A stretch of 64,000 bases of DNA, from contig CAWZYM010000206.1 in NCBI GenBank assembly GCA_963966185.1, positions 1 to 64,000 of the forward strand, written 5' to 3'. Below the pieces are notes generated by a model. The model ran no database searches. It saw only the letters and a program-made list of their open reading frames with translations, and was not told the DNA's origin. The stretch comes from Rhabditoides inermis. Its lineage: Eukaryota; Nematoda; Chromadorea; Rhabditida; Rhabditidae. Positions 43,050-53,700 of the stretch are shown here, piece after piece. Position 1 is the stretch's first letter, and every line of letters starts with the position of its first letter. The position numbers and the translations under genes were made by a program.

Positions 43050-43765
43050 GGAGAGAGAGAGAGAGAGAGAAAGAAAGAGAAAGAAAGATAGAGTGAAAGA
43101 GAGAGAGGAAAAGAGAGAGAGAGAGTGACATAGAGAGAGGTCCTCCTTCCCCACTTGCTTGCTCTTCTCCACCAGTTCCCGCAGCACCTGCCACGAGTGA
43201 ATCTCCGTGTCGAGCTCAAAAAAGTGGTCCTGGCAACCGTATCTAAAAGCTTCTGTTATATTTCATAGTCGAAGTGTTACTTTTAATGTATGGCATGTTC
43301 CGGGTCGTTTAGAACATATACAAATAACACTTCAACTCCAAACTAGTCCACCCGAATAGCATTCCACAACATGTATGTTTCACACATATACCATAAGACA
43401 ATGAAGAACAAGTTTCATAATGCACTAGAAGCTACCGTAACCGTACCGTACCCACCCGGGAATCTCCAGCTCGGGTCCGAGCCGCAGCGAGCAGCCCTTG
43501 TCGAACGCCTCCTGGCACGCTGAACACAAATCAATCGATAAATCGATTAATCACTGAATATGAAAACACTGAACCAGAAAAAAAACAGAGAAACAGAACA
43601 AGTATGCCTTGAAATAACTAAATAGCGATACTCATTACTCGTCATAAAATCAATAAATCAATACGCACTCTTCTCGATCCTCTCGCGGTTTCCTTGAAAG
43701 TCGAGTGTCCAGTTGTTCACTGTGCACGTCGCCAGCCGACAACGCCGGTCGAACCCCGAACCCAT
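32219..43765 (-). CDS. qns-1: Glutamine-dependent NAD+ synthetase
   Basis: Makes NAD+ from nicotinic acid adenine dinucleotide, ATP and glutamine; orthologous to NADSYN1. About 24 exons. The N-terminal nitrilase-type glutaminase starts at ATG 43765 ([16 protein letters not shown]) and shows the catalytic triad context: Glu in [13 protein letters not shown] (43519-43456), Lys in [11 protein letters not shown] (42616-42554) and Cys in [11 protein letters not shown] (42172-42081). [11 protein letters not shown] (41375-41267) and [14 protein letters not shown] (40945-40885) follow. The synthetase domain has the P-loop [17 protein letters not shown] (36541-36463), then [15 protein letters not shown] (35932-35837), [17 protein letters not shown] and [11 protein letters not shown] (34881-34734), [18 protein letters not shown] (33815-33687) and [17 protein letters not shown] (33258-33129). 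It ends at a TGA at 32219. The ATG sits directly after TTCCAG, a likely trans-splice site. The intron 40365-37406 hosts a plus-strand gene. Confidence 0.95.
33598..33680. repeat. (CT)n and (CCCT)n tract in a qns-1 intron
   Basis: CT dinucleotides followed by CCCT tetramers next to a splice acceptor. Comparable pyrimidine tracts (plus strand) fill qns-1 introns at 32601-32680, 32786-32860, 34480-34735, 35312-35492 and 35945-36110. Confidence 0.9.
34062..34174. repeat. Dispersed repeat of about 115 bp, copy 2
   Basis: Matches 23705-23822 in the same orientation. It lies in a qns-1 intron between the exons at 34881-34734 and 33815-33687. Confidence 0.8.
34924..34966 (+). repeat. Hairpin repeat, copy 1 (hammerhead-like core)
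   Basis: CACATCCGGT and its exact reverse complement ACCGGATGTG enclose CTGGTGGAAGGGACCGAA. A diverged copy lies at 54653-54699. CTGRTGR followed by CCGAAAC recalls the hammerhead ribozyme core, but position A6 is G and stem I is absent here. Confidence 0.4.
35598..35800. repeat. TGACGTCA-containing minisatellite in a qns-1 intron
   Basis: Repeating blocks of TGACGTCAC, CCACCCA and CTATGACATCATCCAGACCA, two to three imperfect copies of about 120 bp. A further TGACGTCA cluster lies at 36213-36450 in the next two upstream introns. Confidence 0.7.
37787..39970 (+). CDS. Nested gene for an unknown lysine-rich protein (271 aa)
   Basis: Ten exons join without a phase conflict: 37787-37803, 38066-38201, 38322-38391, 38664-38794, 39116-39186, 39233-39272, 39339-39443, 39536-39630, 39706-39830 and 39945-39970 (816 nt with stop). 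Donors are GT and acceptors AG throughout. The product starts MNTIYRLLGRN and has a basic stretch ([17 protein letters not shown]), a Gly/Thr stretch, a second basic region ([17 protein letters not shown]), a Ser-rich linker ([17 protein letters not shown]) and an acidic run ([17 protein letters not shown]), ending VTVLDADK. No signal peptide, membrane segment or recognised domain. The composition suggests a disordered protein, perhaps nuclear. It lies wholly in a qns-1 intron on the opposite strand. AATAAATAAA near 40095 may be its poly(A) signal. Confidence 0.75.
40093..40106 (+). terminator. Likely poly(A) signal of the nested gene
   Basis: AAATAAATAAATTT lies about 125 bp after the stop of the nested gene, on its strand. 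Confidence 0.5.
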
Positions 43766-44327
43766 CTGGAACGCAGAACCAATCGATAAATCGATATTCC
43801 AACTCGTACAATATTCGACGAACTCAACGCTGCGTTCCCTGGATACCCAACATACGTGCGTTTTGAATTCATTACGCCTCACTTCCCTCCCTCCCGGCCT
43901 CCCTCTCTCTCTCTCTCTCCTTCCCCTCTCTCTAACCCAACTTCCTTCTTCACTCCAGATACTCAACGTTTGCAACAAACAAATTCTCAAGCAATCCAGA
44001 AAACGTCACATATCCAGAAAAAAAACGCTTTTATGATCCACAGAAAATGACAGACAGGGGAAAATAAATACTAAGAAAAACCTTATTAAATTATATCTTA
44101 CACACAATCACTTACAACGTATAAACAGAAAACACGCAGAATGATGATGTCCGACTAAGCACAGAGACAGAGGGAGAATAGCCCAAAAGAGAGAGAGAGA
44201 CAGAGAAGAGAAATATCGGTCAGTCTACGAATCACAAAACAACAACACACGCAACCAAGGGGGACACGGGACTACTGCTACGCGGAGCAGCCGTGGTGGA
44301 GCAGGCTGCTCCTCCTCCTCCTCCTCT
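43766..44327 (-). other. Spacer between tram-1 and qns-1
   Basis: About 560 bp between the tram-1 stop and the qns-1 ATG on the same strand. It has a CT tract at 43900-43932. TTCTGCGTTCCAG directly precedes the qns-1 ATG. Confidence 0.5.
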
Positions 44328-45937
44328 CTAGTTCTGCTTCTTCTTCTGCGCCGGCTTCTTGGCCGACTGCTGACTCTGCTCCGCCTTGGCCTTGCGAGCG
44401 CGAGACTCCTACAAATACAAAAACATTTTAATTATATATTTTCTATCTCGGTAATTTGACGTTCAGTCAATCAAATTTACGTATTTTCACGTTGCCCATA
44501 CCAATGCAGAACCTATTTACCGGACCGGATCTCAACAAATTCTGTTTCGCCAATAATAATACGCTTCACAACAAATACATAACAAGTCACGTTATGTTTC
44601 CACAATCTTTCCACAAGAAACCCACCCCCAGCTCACACGAGTAAAACACGAATACATATTCATCAAAATTACTAATTACTATGTTTACTAAGACCTCTCA
44701 ACCTCTCATGCATGCTTACTTTTGTGATTTCTGTTCATGAAACTGAAAAGCGATTCTAAACAAAACCCTTGACTTTGACAACTACTTTACCCATAATAAC
44801 TCTTAACTCTGATAACTCTAGTGATACTCTAATAACAACTCTTTTCATAGGTCCCACCTGCATTCTGGCGAGGTGGAAGGTGAGGAAGGTCCAGAGCTGG
44901 ACGAGCTGCAGAGCCAGCACGGCCAGCAGGCAGTTCAGCCTGCAAGTGACGTCAACTATCTCTCTCCCCCTCTCTCTCTCTTTTCACACCCTACTGTCTA
45001 TCTGCATTCTATCTCTATTCACTATCCCACAATCTTTGCCGCTCTGAATCTCACATGCTTACATCGCTATAAGGTAAATCCTTTTCCCCTGCCCCTGTCC
45101 ACCAGTCGACCACACTCCCTCCCCTTCCCCCTATCCTTCTATCGCACCATCCCCCATCCATCACTTTCCACTTTCCACCTCTCTCAATCAGCCTCCCCCG
45201 GTAGTCCTTCTTTCCTGCCACTGTCCTATTCTTATCTCCCTCCCTCTCTAATCATTCTTACATCAGTATGTATATCTTCCCATTTTTTCCTTCTTTATTC
45301 ATCTTCCCTGCCTCTTTCCTAGTGTACCTCCCTCCCCTTCTCTCCCTCTCCCCCCCTACCTGATGAAGCTCGTGTTGTAGTTGCCGGCCGCCGGGTCGAT
45401 CACAGCCACCTCCGACTGTCGCAGTCCGTACCAGAACGTCGTCACCGAGAGGACGGCGGTAGCCAGACGGACCAGCACGAACACCACGTTCCACAGCTTG
45501 AAGCTGAAAAGGGACACTGGGTAAGTAAGCGCACCATTCTTTCCTACACTATCATAAAAGGTACCCCCCCGATTCGAGAGATTCACTCTGCGGGGGGGGG
45601 GGTACACTAACACTATGCCACAAATTGAAGTTGCAAAGATGATGTGTGATGAAAAGATGTTTCACGCATGATACAGTTGTGAACGATCAAAGAGAAACAT
45701 TCAATGGATGAGAACATTCTAGCTCTAACATTCACAGCTCGAAGCTGCAAAGGATAAAAAAACGTGCAAACAAAATATGTCATGTCATACCTCATGCATA
45801 CGTTTTACACAGCCACCATATAACTGAGTATCATAACAAAAGTAATCAACTTAAACTACGAACACTCTCTCGATCTTACGATTGTGATAACCAAATGGGG
45901 TGATGCGGAAATTCAAGACGCAACACTCAAACGTCAC

Positions 45938-45969
<32 letters not shown>

Positions 45970-47586
45970 CAGAGAGACAGAGAGACAGAGAGACAGACCC
46001 CTCGACTCACCCCTGCTTGGCGGCGTTCTTCTTGTCCATGAAATGGGCGAGGCGGGCCGCGTGGAACACTGCCTGGGCGACATACTCCACCAGCAGGGCC
46101 ACCACCGCAAAGCGCATCAGGCTGCAAACAATTTATTGAATTACATTCATTGATTACATTAATTAATTGAATAATTACAAATGTAATTCAAAGCGCATCA
46201 ATGTGTAATGCAAACGATACGTATTGATTGAATTACATATTTACACAGACTTTTTGATCATCACGTATACAAGCTACTAGTTATTTTGCGATTAGTTGCT
46301 TAGCTACTAGTTATTTCGCCACAACCGCTAAGCGCTAGAAAGAAAGGTTGAAAAAGTTTAAAATTGAGGTTTATTAGATTTCTCGAGATAAGAGTTGACA
46401 GAGAAAAATATTGAATGTGAATTGATTCCAATAATTTCGGCAATCAGTATGCACAGTAGTTTCACGCGCACTACACATTTCAAACAGTGCAAAGCAATTC
46501 AATTTACCAGAAGAGCGTCTAACAAAACCCCGTACTCTATTCTACAAAAAAATACTTGGTCTCTGCATTCGCGAGAATCGCGTGGGCTACCAAATCATCC
46601 ATGCTAAGGCTCATAAACAATTAGGGGTTTTCAAAGAAGATAGATAGAAAATCGGAAAGTTTCGACCTGCACAGGAAAGCATACGGTACATACAGTAACC
46701 CGAAACAACTGACTTGAGTGTGTAGGCGGCCGAGATGAAGAGGATAAAGAGGACGGCGGGCACGGTGCGGTAGCGCATCTCCTCCTTCTGAAAGGCAGAA
46801 GAGAGGTCAGCTAATCGATAAATAAATCAAAAATAACTTTAGTAAGTAAATATTAAAACGCTTTCTCAAAGACCAGAGACAATCAGTCACCACTCTCTTT
46901 CATCATTATCATATAACGCAAGCAAAAGCAACTCCTTATCTACAATATCTTAGTAAATTAGTGAAATAGTGAAAGTGCGGTCTGCGGTAGCGCAGCTCCT
47001 CCTTCTACAAAGTCAAGGTTTATTCAGAATCGCGTGTTTCATGAACATCGGTACAAAGTACATATTTCATTTCCTGTTCAAGTTCGTGTCGACCCAGGAG
47101 CAGGTCTACCCACATCTCCTCCTTCTACAAGGCGGAAGAGAGGTCAGCTAATTGATACATGAATCAATAATAACCATGAATCAGTTGGTTAAGACGACAT
47201 TAAGCATTAATACGACACCCTATTAGGCAAATTCATGAGCGCATCTCTCCTTTTTTATCTTTTACTATCAAATCGCATATGAATAGTAAATGGAACAAAG
47301 TAATAAAGAAATCGATAAATCAACAAGTCACACCCACCTTCATCTTCTGGAAGTAGAACTCGGGGAAGATGTGCACCCAGTACGAGATCTGAAACACGCA
47401 AGAATTAGATACAAATACAAAACTGCAACATACACTGCAAAAGGAATCCAATCAAAAAAATACAGAATATGAAAAAAAATCCAATTATGTCAAGTACCAT
47501 GTAACACATACTTTTCACAGTCCCAAGTTAACAGATATATGCCTACTCACAGTCAATCACTCACTGGTTGGCGTAGACATTAAATC

Positions 47587-47665
<79 letters not shown>

Positions 47666-47880
47666 CAATCACAATCGTACCTATTCATAAATCACACTTC
47701 TGATCTATGTGAGTAGTGTTGTGTGACGTCACGTCATCTAATACCGTAACCCATTCCTTCCCACCTGGAGAATGGCGAAGACCTTCATGTTGAGGGAGAG
47801 CGCGCGGTGCTCCTCGGGGTAGTTGGACCAGACGCGCCTGCAACCGGCATATTTCAGATCTCTTTCTTTCTTTCTCTCTA

Positions 47881-47911
<31 letters not shown>

Positions 47912-50133
47912 ACAACACCCAGCTCCAACCTCTACTCTACACAACAATACCTTCCCCTCGTACCGAACATCCTAGTAACTGATTACACATGCTCCCCCTC
48001 CCCACCGTACCTAATATCAGAGTGGTTCTGCACAAACTCCATGATGACGTAGGCGGCGTGGACGGCGGCGTAGACGGCAAACGCCAGCTGGTGGCCAGAC
48101 TCGATGAACTTGGCCGACTTCGTCTTCGACAGGTGCACCTGCGAGCAACACGGTACAGTCAGCCCCCTGTTCAAGTTGTTCCCCCTGCCGATGCCGAGTG
48201 AGTTTGTGAGTACTCTGTGAGGCTCGGAAGAATGTTGTCACATGACACTCGCTTTTTGCAGTATATCTCAGTGCAGATAGAAGTTTAACGTTTGCCTGTA
48301 CCTGTACTTATACCTGCAACTGTCTCGTCTGTAAGCTGTACAGTCATTTGAGAACTATCCCCTATATCTTCAGAAGCTCGTGCTTTCAGCTCTCCTGTCC
48401 AATTTTTTTTCTAAAAAATTCAGTAACCTTATGTGAAAAATAAATCACGTACAATACGTTTCATCACAGGTGTATATTTTGCAAAAGAGAAGCACTTGCA
48501 ATTACTTGGCAAGAACAATAATTGTTTTAGAACCATATACACACATCCACACTTTCGACGCCCACCCTGCGCTTATATACTATTTAAATCACACCAAATG
48601 CGCGTCTTGAACACCCACCCTGCGCACGAGCTTGTCCATGACGTACTCCTGGATGACGGCGTGCACCGTGATCCACACAATCGAGTAGAACGCCACGGCG
48701 AAAATGTCGCGCAGTCCGTTGCCATAGGTCGTGTGCAGGATAGAGCCTGAATGAATGGATATTGATTTATCGATTAGTTACTGGTTTTGAATACCAAAAT
48801 AATGAGCATTGTACACGTGTGAGATAATCTGTAAACTGTAATCTGTCCCACATCCGTTTAGGGAAATGAGTGCAGAGGGGGCTAGTGCTTAGTGATAATG
48901 CGATAACTGATGAGAGAGAGAGACCGAGAACTGGTGTGCAGCGCCATGGATATGCATGCTACTGATAAGCTATCCGAGATTACAGGTGAAACCTCCAAGG
49001 TAATAAATGTGCTAAACAAGGGCAAAGGGTAGAGACGAAAGATTGTGTGTGTGTGACTCATTACAGGAAATCAAATACTCCCCCGGGGAAACGAAAGAGA
49101 TATTACAGATTACTGTAGTTTATCAACACCCCATGAATAATCAATAAATCGATAACGCACCCTGTCCGGGAATGTCGACGGTGACCGTCTCGTTGTACTG
49201 CGGCGCGACGAACAGGTTCGAGATTCCGGAGGTGAGCTGTAATGTTAGTTATTCAGTTACTTATGTTTCACTCAAACCCTGGAAAACAATATTTCGAAGA
49301 GTCACCTACCAACTCGTTAGCTTAGAATACACAATACAGTCAAAAGCTCCAGTGCGGTGATTACGAATGTAACTATGTAACGCTTAGATCATACTCCATA
49401 CAACGCGTCAACTTGACGCAGTGCGTCAGAATCTTGATCTTGATATAATGTGTCAAAAGAAAAAAAGAGTAATGTCTCTTTGACGCGGTGTGCAACATAG
49501 ACCTCGCACTTGTGATGCGCAATGTACTGGTTCTATAGAGTATTGAGTATGTATTGCGTTTTTGAGTGTATTGTATGAGTAAAAACGAGCTTCATGATAC
49601 GACAGTAATCAAAGTGCCATTGGAGGCCCTAGTCATCACTGCTTGCGGTTGCTAGAAGTTCCGTGCCACTTCATTCGAAACAAATCTATTCCATTCTGAA
49701 TCCAGGCGCTAAGGGAGAACATATGAAGCTGGCTCAACTTGAGAGCATACAACCATACAACTAATGCAGCACGAATTTACGAGCGTAACAAAACTACAGT
49801 AATCAGTAACACGCAATAGAGTTATCACAAAGAAAACGTGAAGTTGGATAAAGTGATTTCGACTCCTAGCATCTTACCGCTTGAGCCTTCCATCGACCCG
49901 GAGTCTCATCAGAGATGAAGTTGATGGAAAGATTTCGCGAATAGTTTTTTTTTAGAATAGAACCGCAATGCACTCACGGGGAACATGAATCCGACGACGA
50001 CGACCATGAGGACGCAGCTCATGATGTCGCCGTGGTTCTGGATGACGAACTCGTGCGAAAGAATCGGCGGCGACGCGCCCTTCTTCGCCCCCGTCCTAGC
50101 CGCTGCGCCCGCCCGACGAGTCTCCACGCCCAT
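44328..50133 (-). CDS. tram-1: TRAM, translocating chain-associated membrane protein
   Basis: Multi-spanning ER membrane protein at the Sec61 channel that helps nascent secretory and membrane proteins integrate. Eleven exons, roughly 50133-49980 (SPPILSHEFVIQNHGDIMSC), 49236-49161 (APQYNETVTVD), 48749-48620 (WITVHAVIQEYVMDKLVRRV), 48140-48013 (HLSKTKSAKFIESGHQLAF), 47838-47767 (WSNYPEEHRALSLNMKVF), 47390-47338 (ISYWVHIFPEFYFQKMK), 46790-46718, 46123-46012, 45505-45361, 44941-44861 and 44409-44328. Human TRAM1 has [40 protein letters not shown] and WLHAFPELYFQK at equivalent positions. The last exon gives the usual lysine-rich cytosolic tail (AKKPAQKKKQN). TTCCAG two bases before the ATG is a likely trans-splice site. 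By recollection tram-1 and qns-1 are also close neighbours in C. elegans (cosmid C24F3). Confidence 0.95.
45558..45606 (-). repeat. Short dispersed hairpin repeat, copy 2
   Basis: GGTACCCCCCCGATTCGAGA to a G run and GTAC. It is the reverse complement of 9554-9602 with longer C/G runs, and lies in a tram-1 intron. Confidence 0.5.
47590..47663. repeat. (CA)n microsatellite
   Basis: About 37 CA dinucleotides in a tram-1 intron. Confidence 0.97.
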
Positions 50134-50823
50134 GTCTGGAAGGTAAACAGGTAAACAAGTAAACAACAACAATAAACAACGCGCTCGCGCAAAATGTTGC
50201 AGAGAAAGTTGATATGACGTGGCAACGCGCGGCCAGTGAGAGCGAAAGAGAGAGCACATGCGCATTCCACGCCATTCGCCCGAGGGGCCGCGATCAATAC
50301 GCGCGAGTCACACAGGCACGCAATGAGTAAACAGGTATGAACGAGGAGAGGAGAACGTATGCAAATGAGATGGATGGGAGGGAAAATACAAAAGAAGACG
50401 CGACATGCAACGGCGCGCGGTGGTGAGAGAAACGAGAGAAACCTGACGGAAAAAGCTGTGGGCATCGGTTTCAACGCACACCGCTGGAGCGAAAATGGTC
50501 CCGCCACGAAAGCCGCTTGCAGTTCGAATTTACTTTTTTTGTTTTTCAATAACGAATACTGAAATTTCTTCTAATATAAGCGTAGGTAATTTACACCAGA
50601 AACATTAACATCATAAGAAACGTACAATGAAAGTGATAGGACGTGGGAGACGAACTCTGTAGTGCACCTGCAAAAATACACGAGAATTCTGAGTGAGATA
50701 AAAAAAACAATTCTTTAAAAAAGGAAATCAAACATCGTAAATATCTTTTATACTTTTTATAAAGACAAGCACATCAGCGTACATCAGAAGCCCCACCTGG
50801 AAGGGAATATGATAGAGAGAGAG

Positions 50824-50877
<54 letters not shown>

Positions 50878-51122
50878 GACCTCGAGAATCTGTCCATAAA
50901 ATGATGGATGACAGATGACAGGGTGACAGTTGGAGTTGACACATGACAATGACAGTTGACAATAACAATGTGACAGGTAACAATGATAGTGGACAGCTGG
51001 GTCCGTGATTGAAGTAATCGAGGCCCAACAGGAGCGAGTGATCGTATCGTATAGGAGTTCACACGTGTTAGAGACGTGTCAGAGACGAAAACTGAGAGAG
51101 AGAGAGAGAGTCAGAAAAAAGG

Positions 51123-51170
<48 letters not shown>

Positions 51171-51177
51171 AAAAAGG

Positions 51178-51208
<31 letters not shown>

Positions 51209-51240
51209 TCAGAAAAAAGGAGAGAGAGAGAAGTAGTATA
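50134..51240. other. Upstream region of tram-1
   Basis: The first 400 bp upstream of tram-1 are relatively GC-rich and likely hold its promoter. (GA)n tracts at 50817-50877 and 51091-51240 follow. No supported gene. Confidence 0.5.
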
Positions 51241-51320
51241 GACACACCGGTTGTCCGGTTACTCCACTCATCTCCTGAAAATCTGATTTTTTCTTCTTCA
51301 TTTTGCGAATAACAAAAATA
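51241..51320 (+). repeat. Partial third copy of the MSP upstream cassette
   Basis: CACACCGGTTGTCCGGTTAC followed by TCCACTCATCTCCTGAAAAT also begins both MSP cassettes (52380 and 55776). Here the match fades by about 51320 and no MSP gene follows. Confidence 0.7.
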
Positions 51321-51341
51321 GAATTGGCATATCGTTGACAA

Positions 51342-51390
<49 letters not shown>

Positions 51391-51524
51391 CATTCAGAAA
51401 GAAGAAAGAAGGAGAGAGAAAGAAAGTAGTATAGACAGTAGTATAGAGGGGAAGAGTCAGAAAGAAGGAGAGAGAAAGAAAGTAGTATAGACACAATCTC
51501 TTGAAAATACAATCTCTTGAAAAT

Positions 51525-51955
51525 AGGCGATTCTTAAATGACGTCACTTACATACACAAAGTTATTCACTCAAAAACGACTTTAGACTATCATGGGCTTT
51601 TCGCAATTATTCCAACTCGTACTCGCGGCTCTCATGAATTTAGGATTGTTCCCTCATTCGATCACACAGGCCGTACTAGCACTTTTTTAAGCAGAACCTT
51701 CGTAATTTGGAACTCCCTTCCTCATGACTTAGTTTCCGTCAACGACCCTTCCGTCTTCAAATCACAACTCTCTACATTAGATATTATGCCACTTAGCAAA
51801 TTGCGCAACCTATAGAGACCATATTTTCTTGTTTCGTATATTATTATGTTATTATTCCTTATTTATATTCAACCCCATCCATATCTGCCGTTTTCCATGT
51901 TTTCACTTTTTGTTGCTATGTCGATTTTCTCATGTTCAATCAATCAATCTTTTAT
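51525..51955 (+). pseudogene. LINE reverse-transcriptase C-terminal fragment
   Basis: The frame to 51815 reads FAIIPTRTRGSHEFRIVPSF, RTSTFLSRTFVIWNSLPHDL and DPSVFKSQLSTL. The pattern R...F..R....WNSLP......S...FK..L is the usual C-terminus of CR1/jockey-type LINE polyproteins. An AT-rich 3' region ends near TCAATCAATCAATC. It is 5'-truncated and lies between MSP cassette copies. Confidence 0.7.
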
Positions 51956-52330
51956 CCGGAATCGTTATATCTGAATATGACAACACAATCATAATGATAT
52001 GAAGCATACAGTAGTGCCTAAGATGCTAGATACATATTAGGCTAACGCCGGGGAAAGACAGGTAGGCTGACGAGGTTAGTGGTGGGAAGACGATACTTGA
52101 TCGATAATCATTCCTGGACCATTAGAGTACCATTCTTAACGTGAAGAGCTCCGGGGTTTCCTTTGCTTCCGTGTCAATTAGTATCTCCTCGCGCCATAGC
52201 TGCTTCCACATGAGGGTACTTCCCGCCGCCTCACTGGTTACTCGGGAAGGATTCTTGTCGATGACCGAACATTCGGCGGCGGTGGGGCAAAATGAGGCCC
52301 CGACCGCACGCCGCGGGCAAAAGAAGAAGA
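51945..52330 (-). pseudogene. LINE 3' end fragment, copy 2
   Basis: Related to 29431-29845 in opposite orientation. The minus-strand frame reads ECSVIDKNPSRVTSEAAG, then MWKQLWREEILIDTEAKE and ELFTLRMVL-stop, without the internal stop of copy 1. It meets the LINE fragment at 51525-51955 tail to tail. Confidence 0.65.
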
Positions 52331-52379
52331 ATATCATCTTGTTTCTCATGTTATCGGTAATAAATCTATCTATGAAAAA

Positions 52380-52573
52380 ACACACCGGTTGTCCGGTTAC
52401 TCCACTCATCTCCTGAAAATCTTATTTTTTTCTTCAATTTGCCTAATTTATTACGAATACTGTGATTAGTCAATCCGGTTGATAATTTGCGATTCTAATC
52501 GCAACTCGATGATTTACATGCGTGGAGAGGCGAATAAAAGGCGGGCGCGGCGGGCTGCCGGCATCCATTCGCC
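52380..52573 (+). promoter_or_regulatory. MSP promoter region, copy 1
   Basis: About 190 bp nearly identical to 55776-55969. It contains GTTGATAATTTGCG with a GATA site (C. elegans MSP promoters use GATA sites bound by ELT-1) and CGAATAAAAGGCGGG about 40 bp before the ATG, a TATA-like element. Confidence 0.6.
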
Positions 52574-53011
52574 ATGGCTCAGTCCGTCGCTCCCGGAGAT
52601 ATCAACACCCAGCCGGGTACCAAGATCGTCTTCAACGCCCCCTACGATGACAAGCACACCTACCACATCAAGGTGCGTGGATATCGATCGGATATCGATC
52701 GATCATCGAATGATTGGTCTTTTCAGATCACCAACACTGGAGGTCGCCGCATCGGATGGGCCATCAAGACCACCAACATGAAGCGCCTCGGCGTCGACCC
52801 GCCGTGCGGAGTGCTCGACCCCAAGGAGGCCGTGCTGATGGCCGTCTCTTGCGATACGTTCAAGTACGGAGAGGAGGACACCAACAACGACCGCGTCACT
52901 ATCGAGTGGACCAACACCCCCGACGGCGCCGCCAAGACCTTCCGCCGCGAGTGGTTCCAGGGCGACGGAATGGTCCGCCGCAAGAACCTCCCCATCGAGT
53001 ACAACCCTTGA
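52574..53011 (+). CDS. msp: Major sperm protein, copy 1
   Basis: Two exons, 52574-52672 and 52727-53011, encode exactly 127 aa, the standard MSP length. MSP is the cytoskeletal polymer of amoeboid nematode sperm and, when released, a signal for oocyte maturation. The sequence runs [20 protein letters not shown], then [38 protein letters not shown] and [20 protein letters not shown], an almost canonical immunoglobulin-like MSP domain. The 54-bp intron has GTGCGT and TTTTCAG. The coding sequence is GC-rich with preferred codons, as expected for high expression. The protein is identical to the copy at 55970. ATAAATG 30 bp after the stop resembles a poly(A) signal. Confidence 0.98.
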   Translation: MAQSVAPGDINTQPGTKIVFNAPYDDKHTYHIKVRGYRSDIDRSSNDWSFQITNTGGRRIGWAIKTTNMKRLGVDPPCGVLDPKEAVLMAVSCDTFKYGEEDTNNDRVTIEWTNTPDGAAKTFRREWFQGDGMVRRKNLPIEYNP

Positions 53012-53179
53012 ATACTTTATTCGCATTTTGTTCTGACGAAATAAATGTTCTTGAAGAATATCCTTCGATACTTCCAATTAACAGATTCTATCAAATGGTT
53101 GTTTTGACTGTTTCTTCAGTTTATGTAGTTGGATGCGCATCTACTCTGATCCTCTTTTGGTTAGTTGTTTATTATCAGA

Positions 53180-53700
53180 TCAGGGCCGCGCGAACGCAGC
53201 CCCTCACTCAAAAATTTAGCTGTTGGCCAATTCCAACTCGGAACTGCCATACAGGTCAGCCTCTCCCGAAGTGCAATGGAGAAGCCTCACCATACAGGTC
53301 CCGCCTTCATGATCACGAGAGCCTCCCAGCCAGGTAAGTTTAAGAGCTGTCGCGCCCCCGCTCTCCACCCCTCGCAGCTGCCAACTCGCGCCGGGTTTGT
53401 GACATGCTGAGAGGGCGTGGTCAGATGCGGAATCTCTAATCGCTGCGCAATGACAGAGAGTCAGACAGGCAGACGGTTTCAGCGGACAGAAATAAAGCAA
53501 TCATCTGGCACCAAACAAGCGTCAACCATATTGAAATCATTTATCAAAAATATTATTATCATCCAATATTATTGTAGCAGTTATAGTCATATAATCACAG
53601 GCATTGATAACTTTAAATATGTATAGGGATTGCGTATAGATTTGGAGCACCAATAAAAGTCTCAATAATGTGCGAGATACAATAGCAGTACTACAAAAGT
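53180..53700. repeat. MSP cassette 3' flank, copy 1
   Basis: Non-coding block starting AGGGCCGCGCGAACGCAGCC that recurs at 56568-57105 with a few indels. The MSP 3' UTRs between the coding parts and this block differ (53012-53180 against 56409-56567). Confidence 0.8.

Noticed and set aside
50019..50549. 176-codon minus-strand frame upstream of tram-1
   Set aside because: It overlaps tram-1 exon 1 in another frame and covers GC-rich promoter DNA; the TRAM frame is clearly the coding one.
52714..53337. 207-codon plus-strand frame over MSP copy 1
   Set aside because: A shadow of the MSP second exon in another frame.
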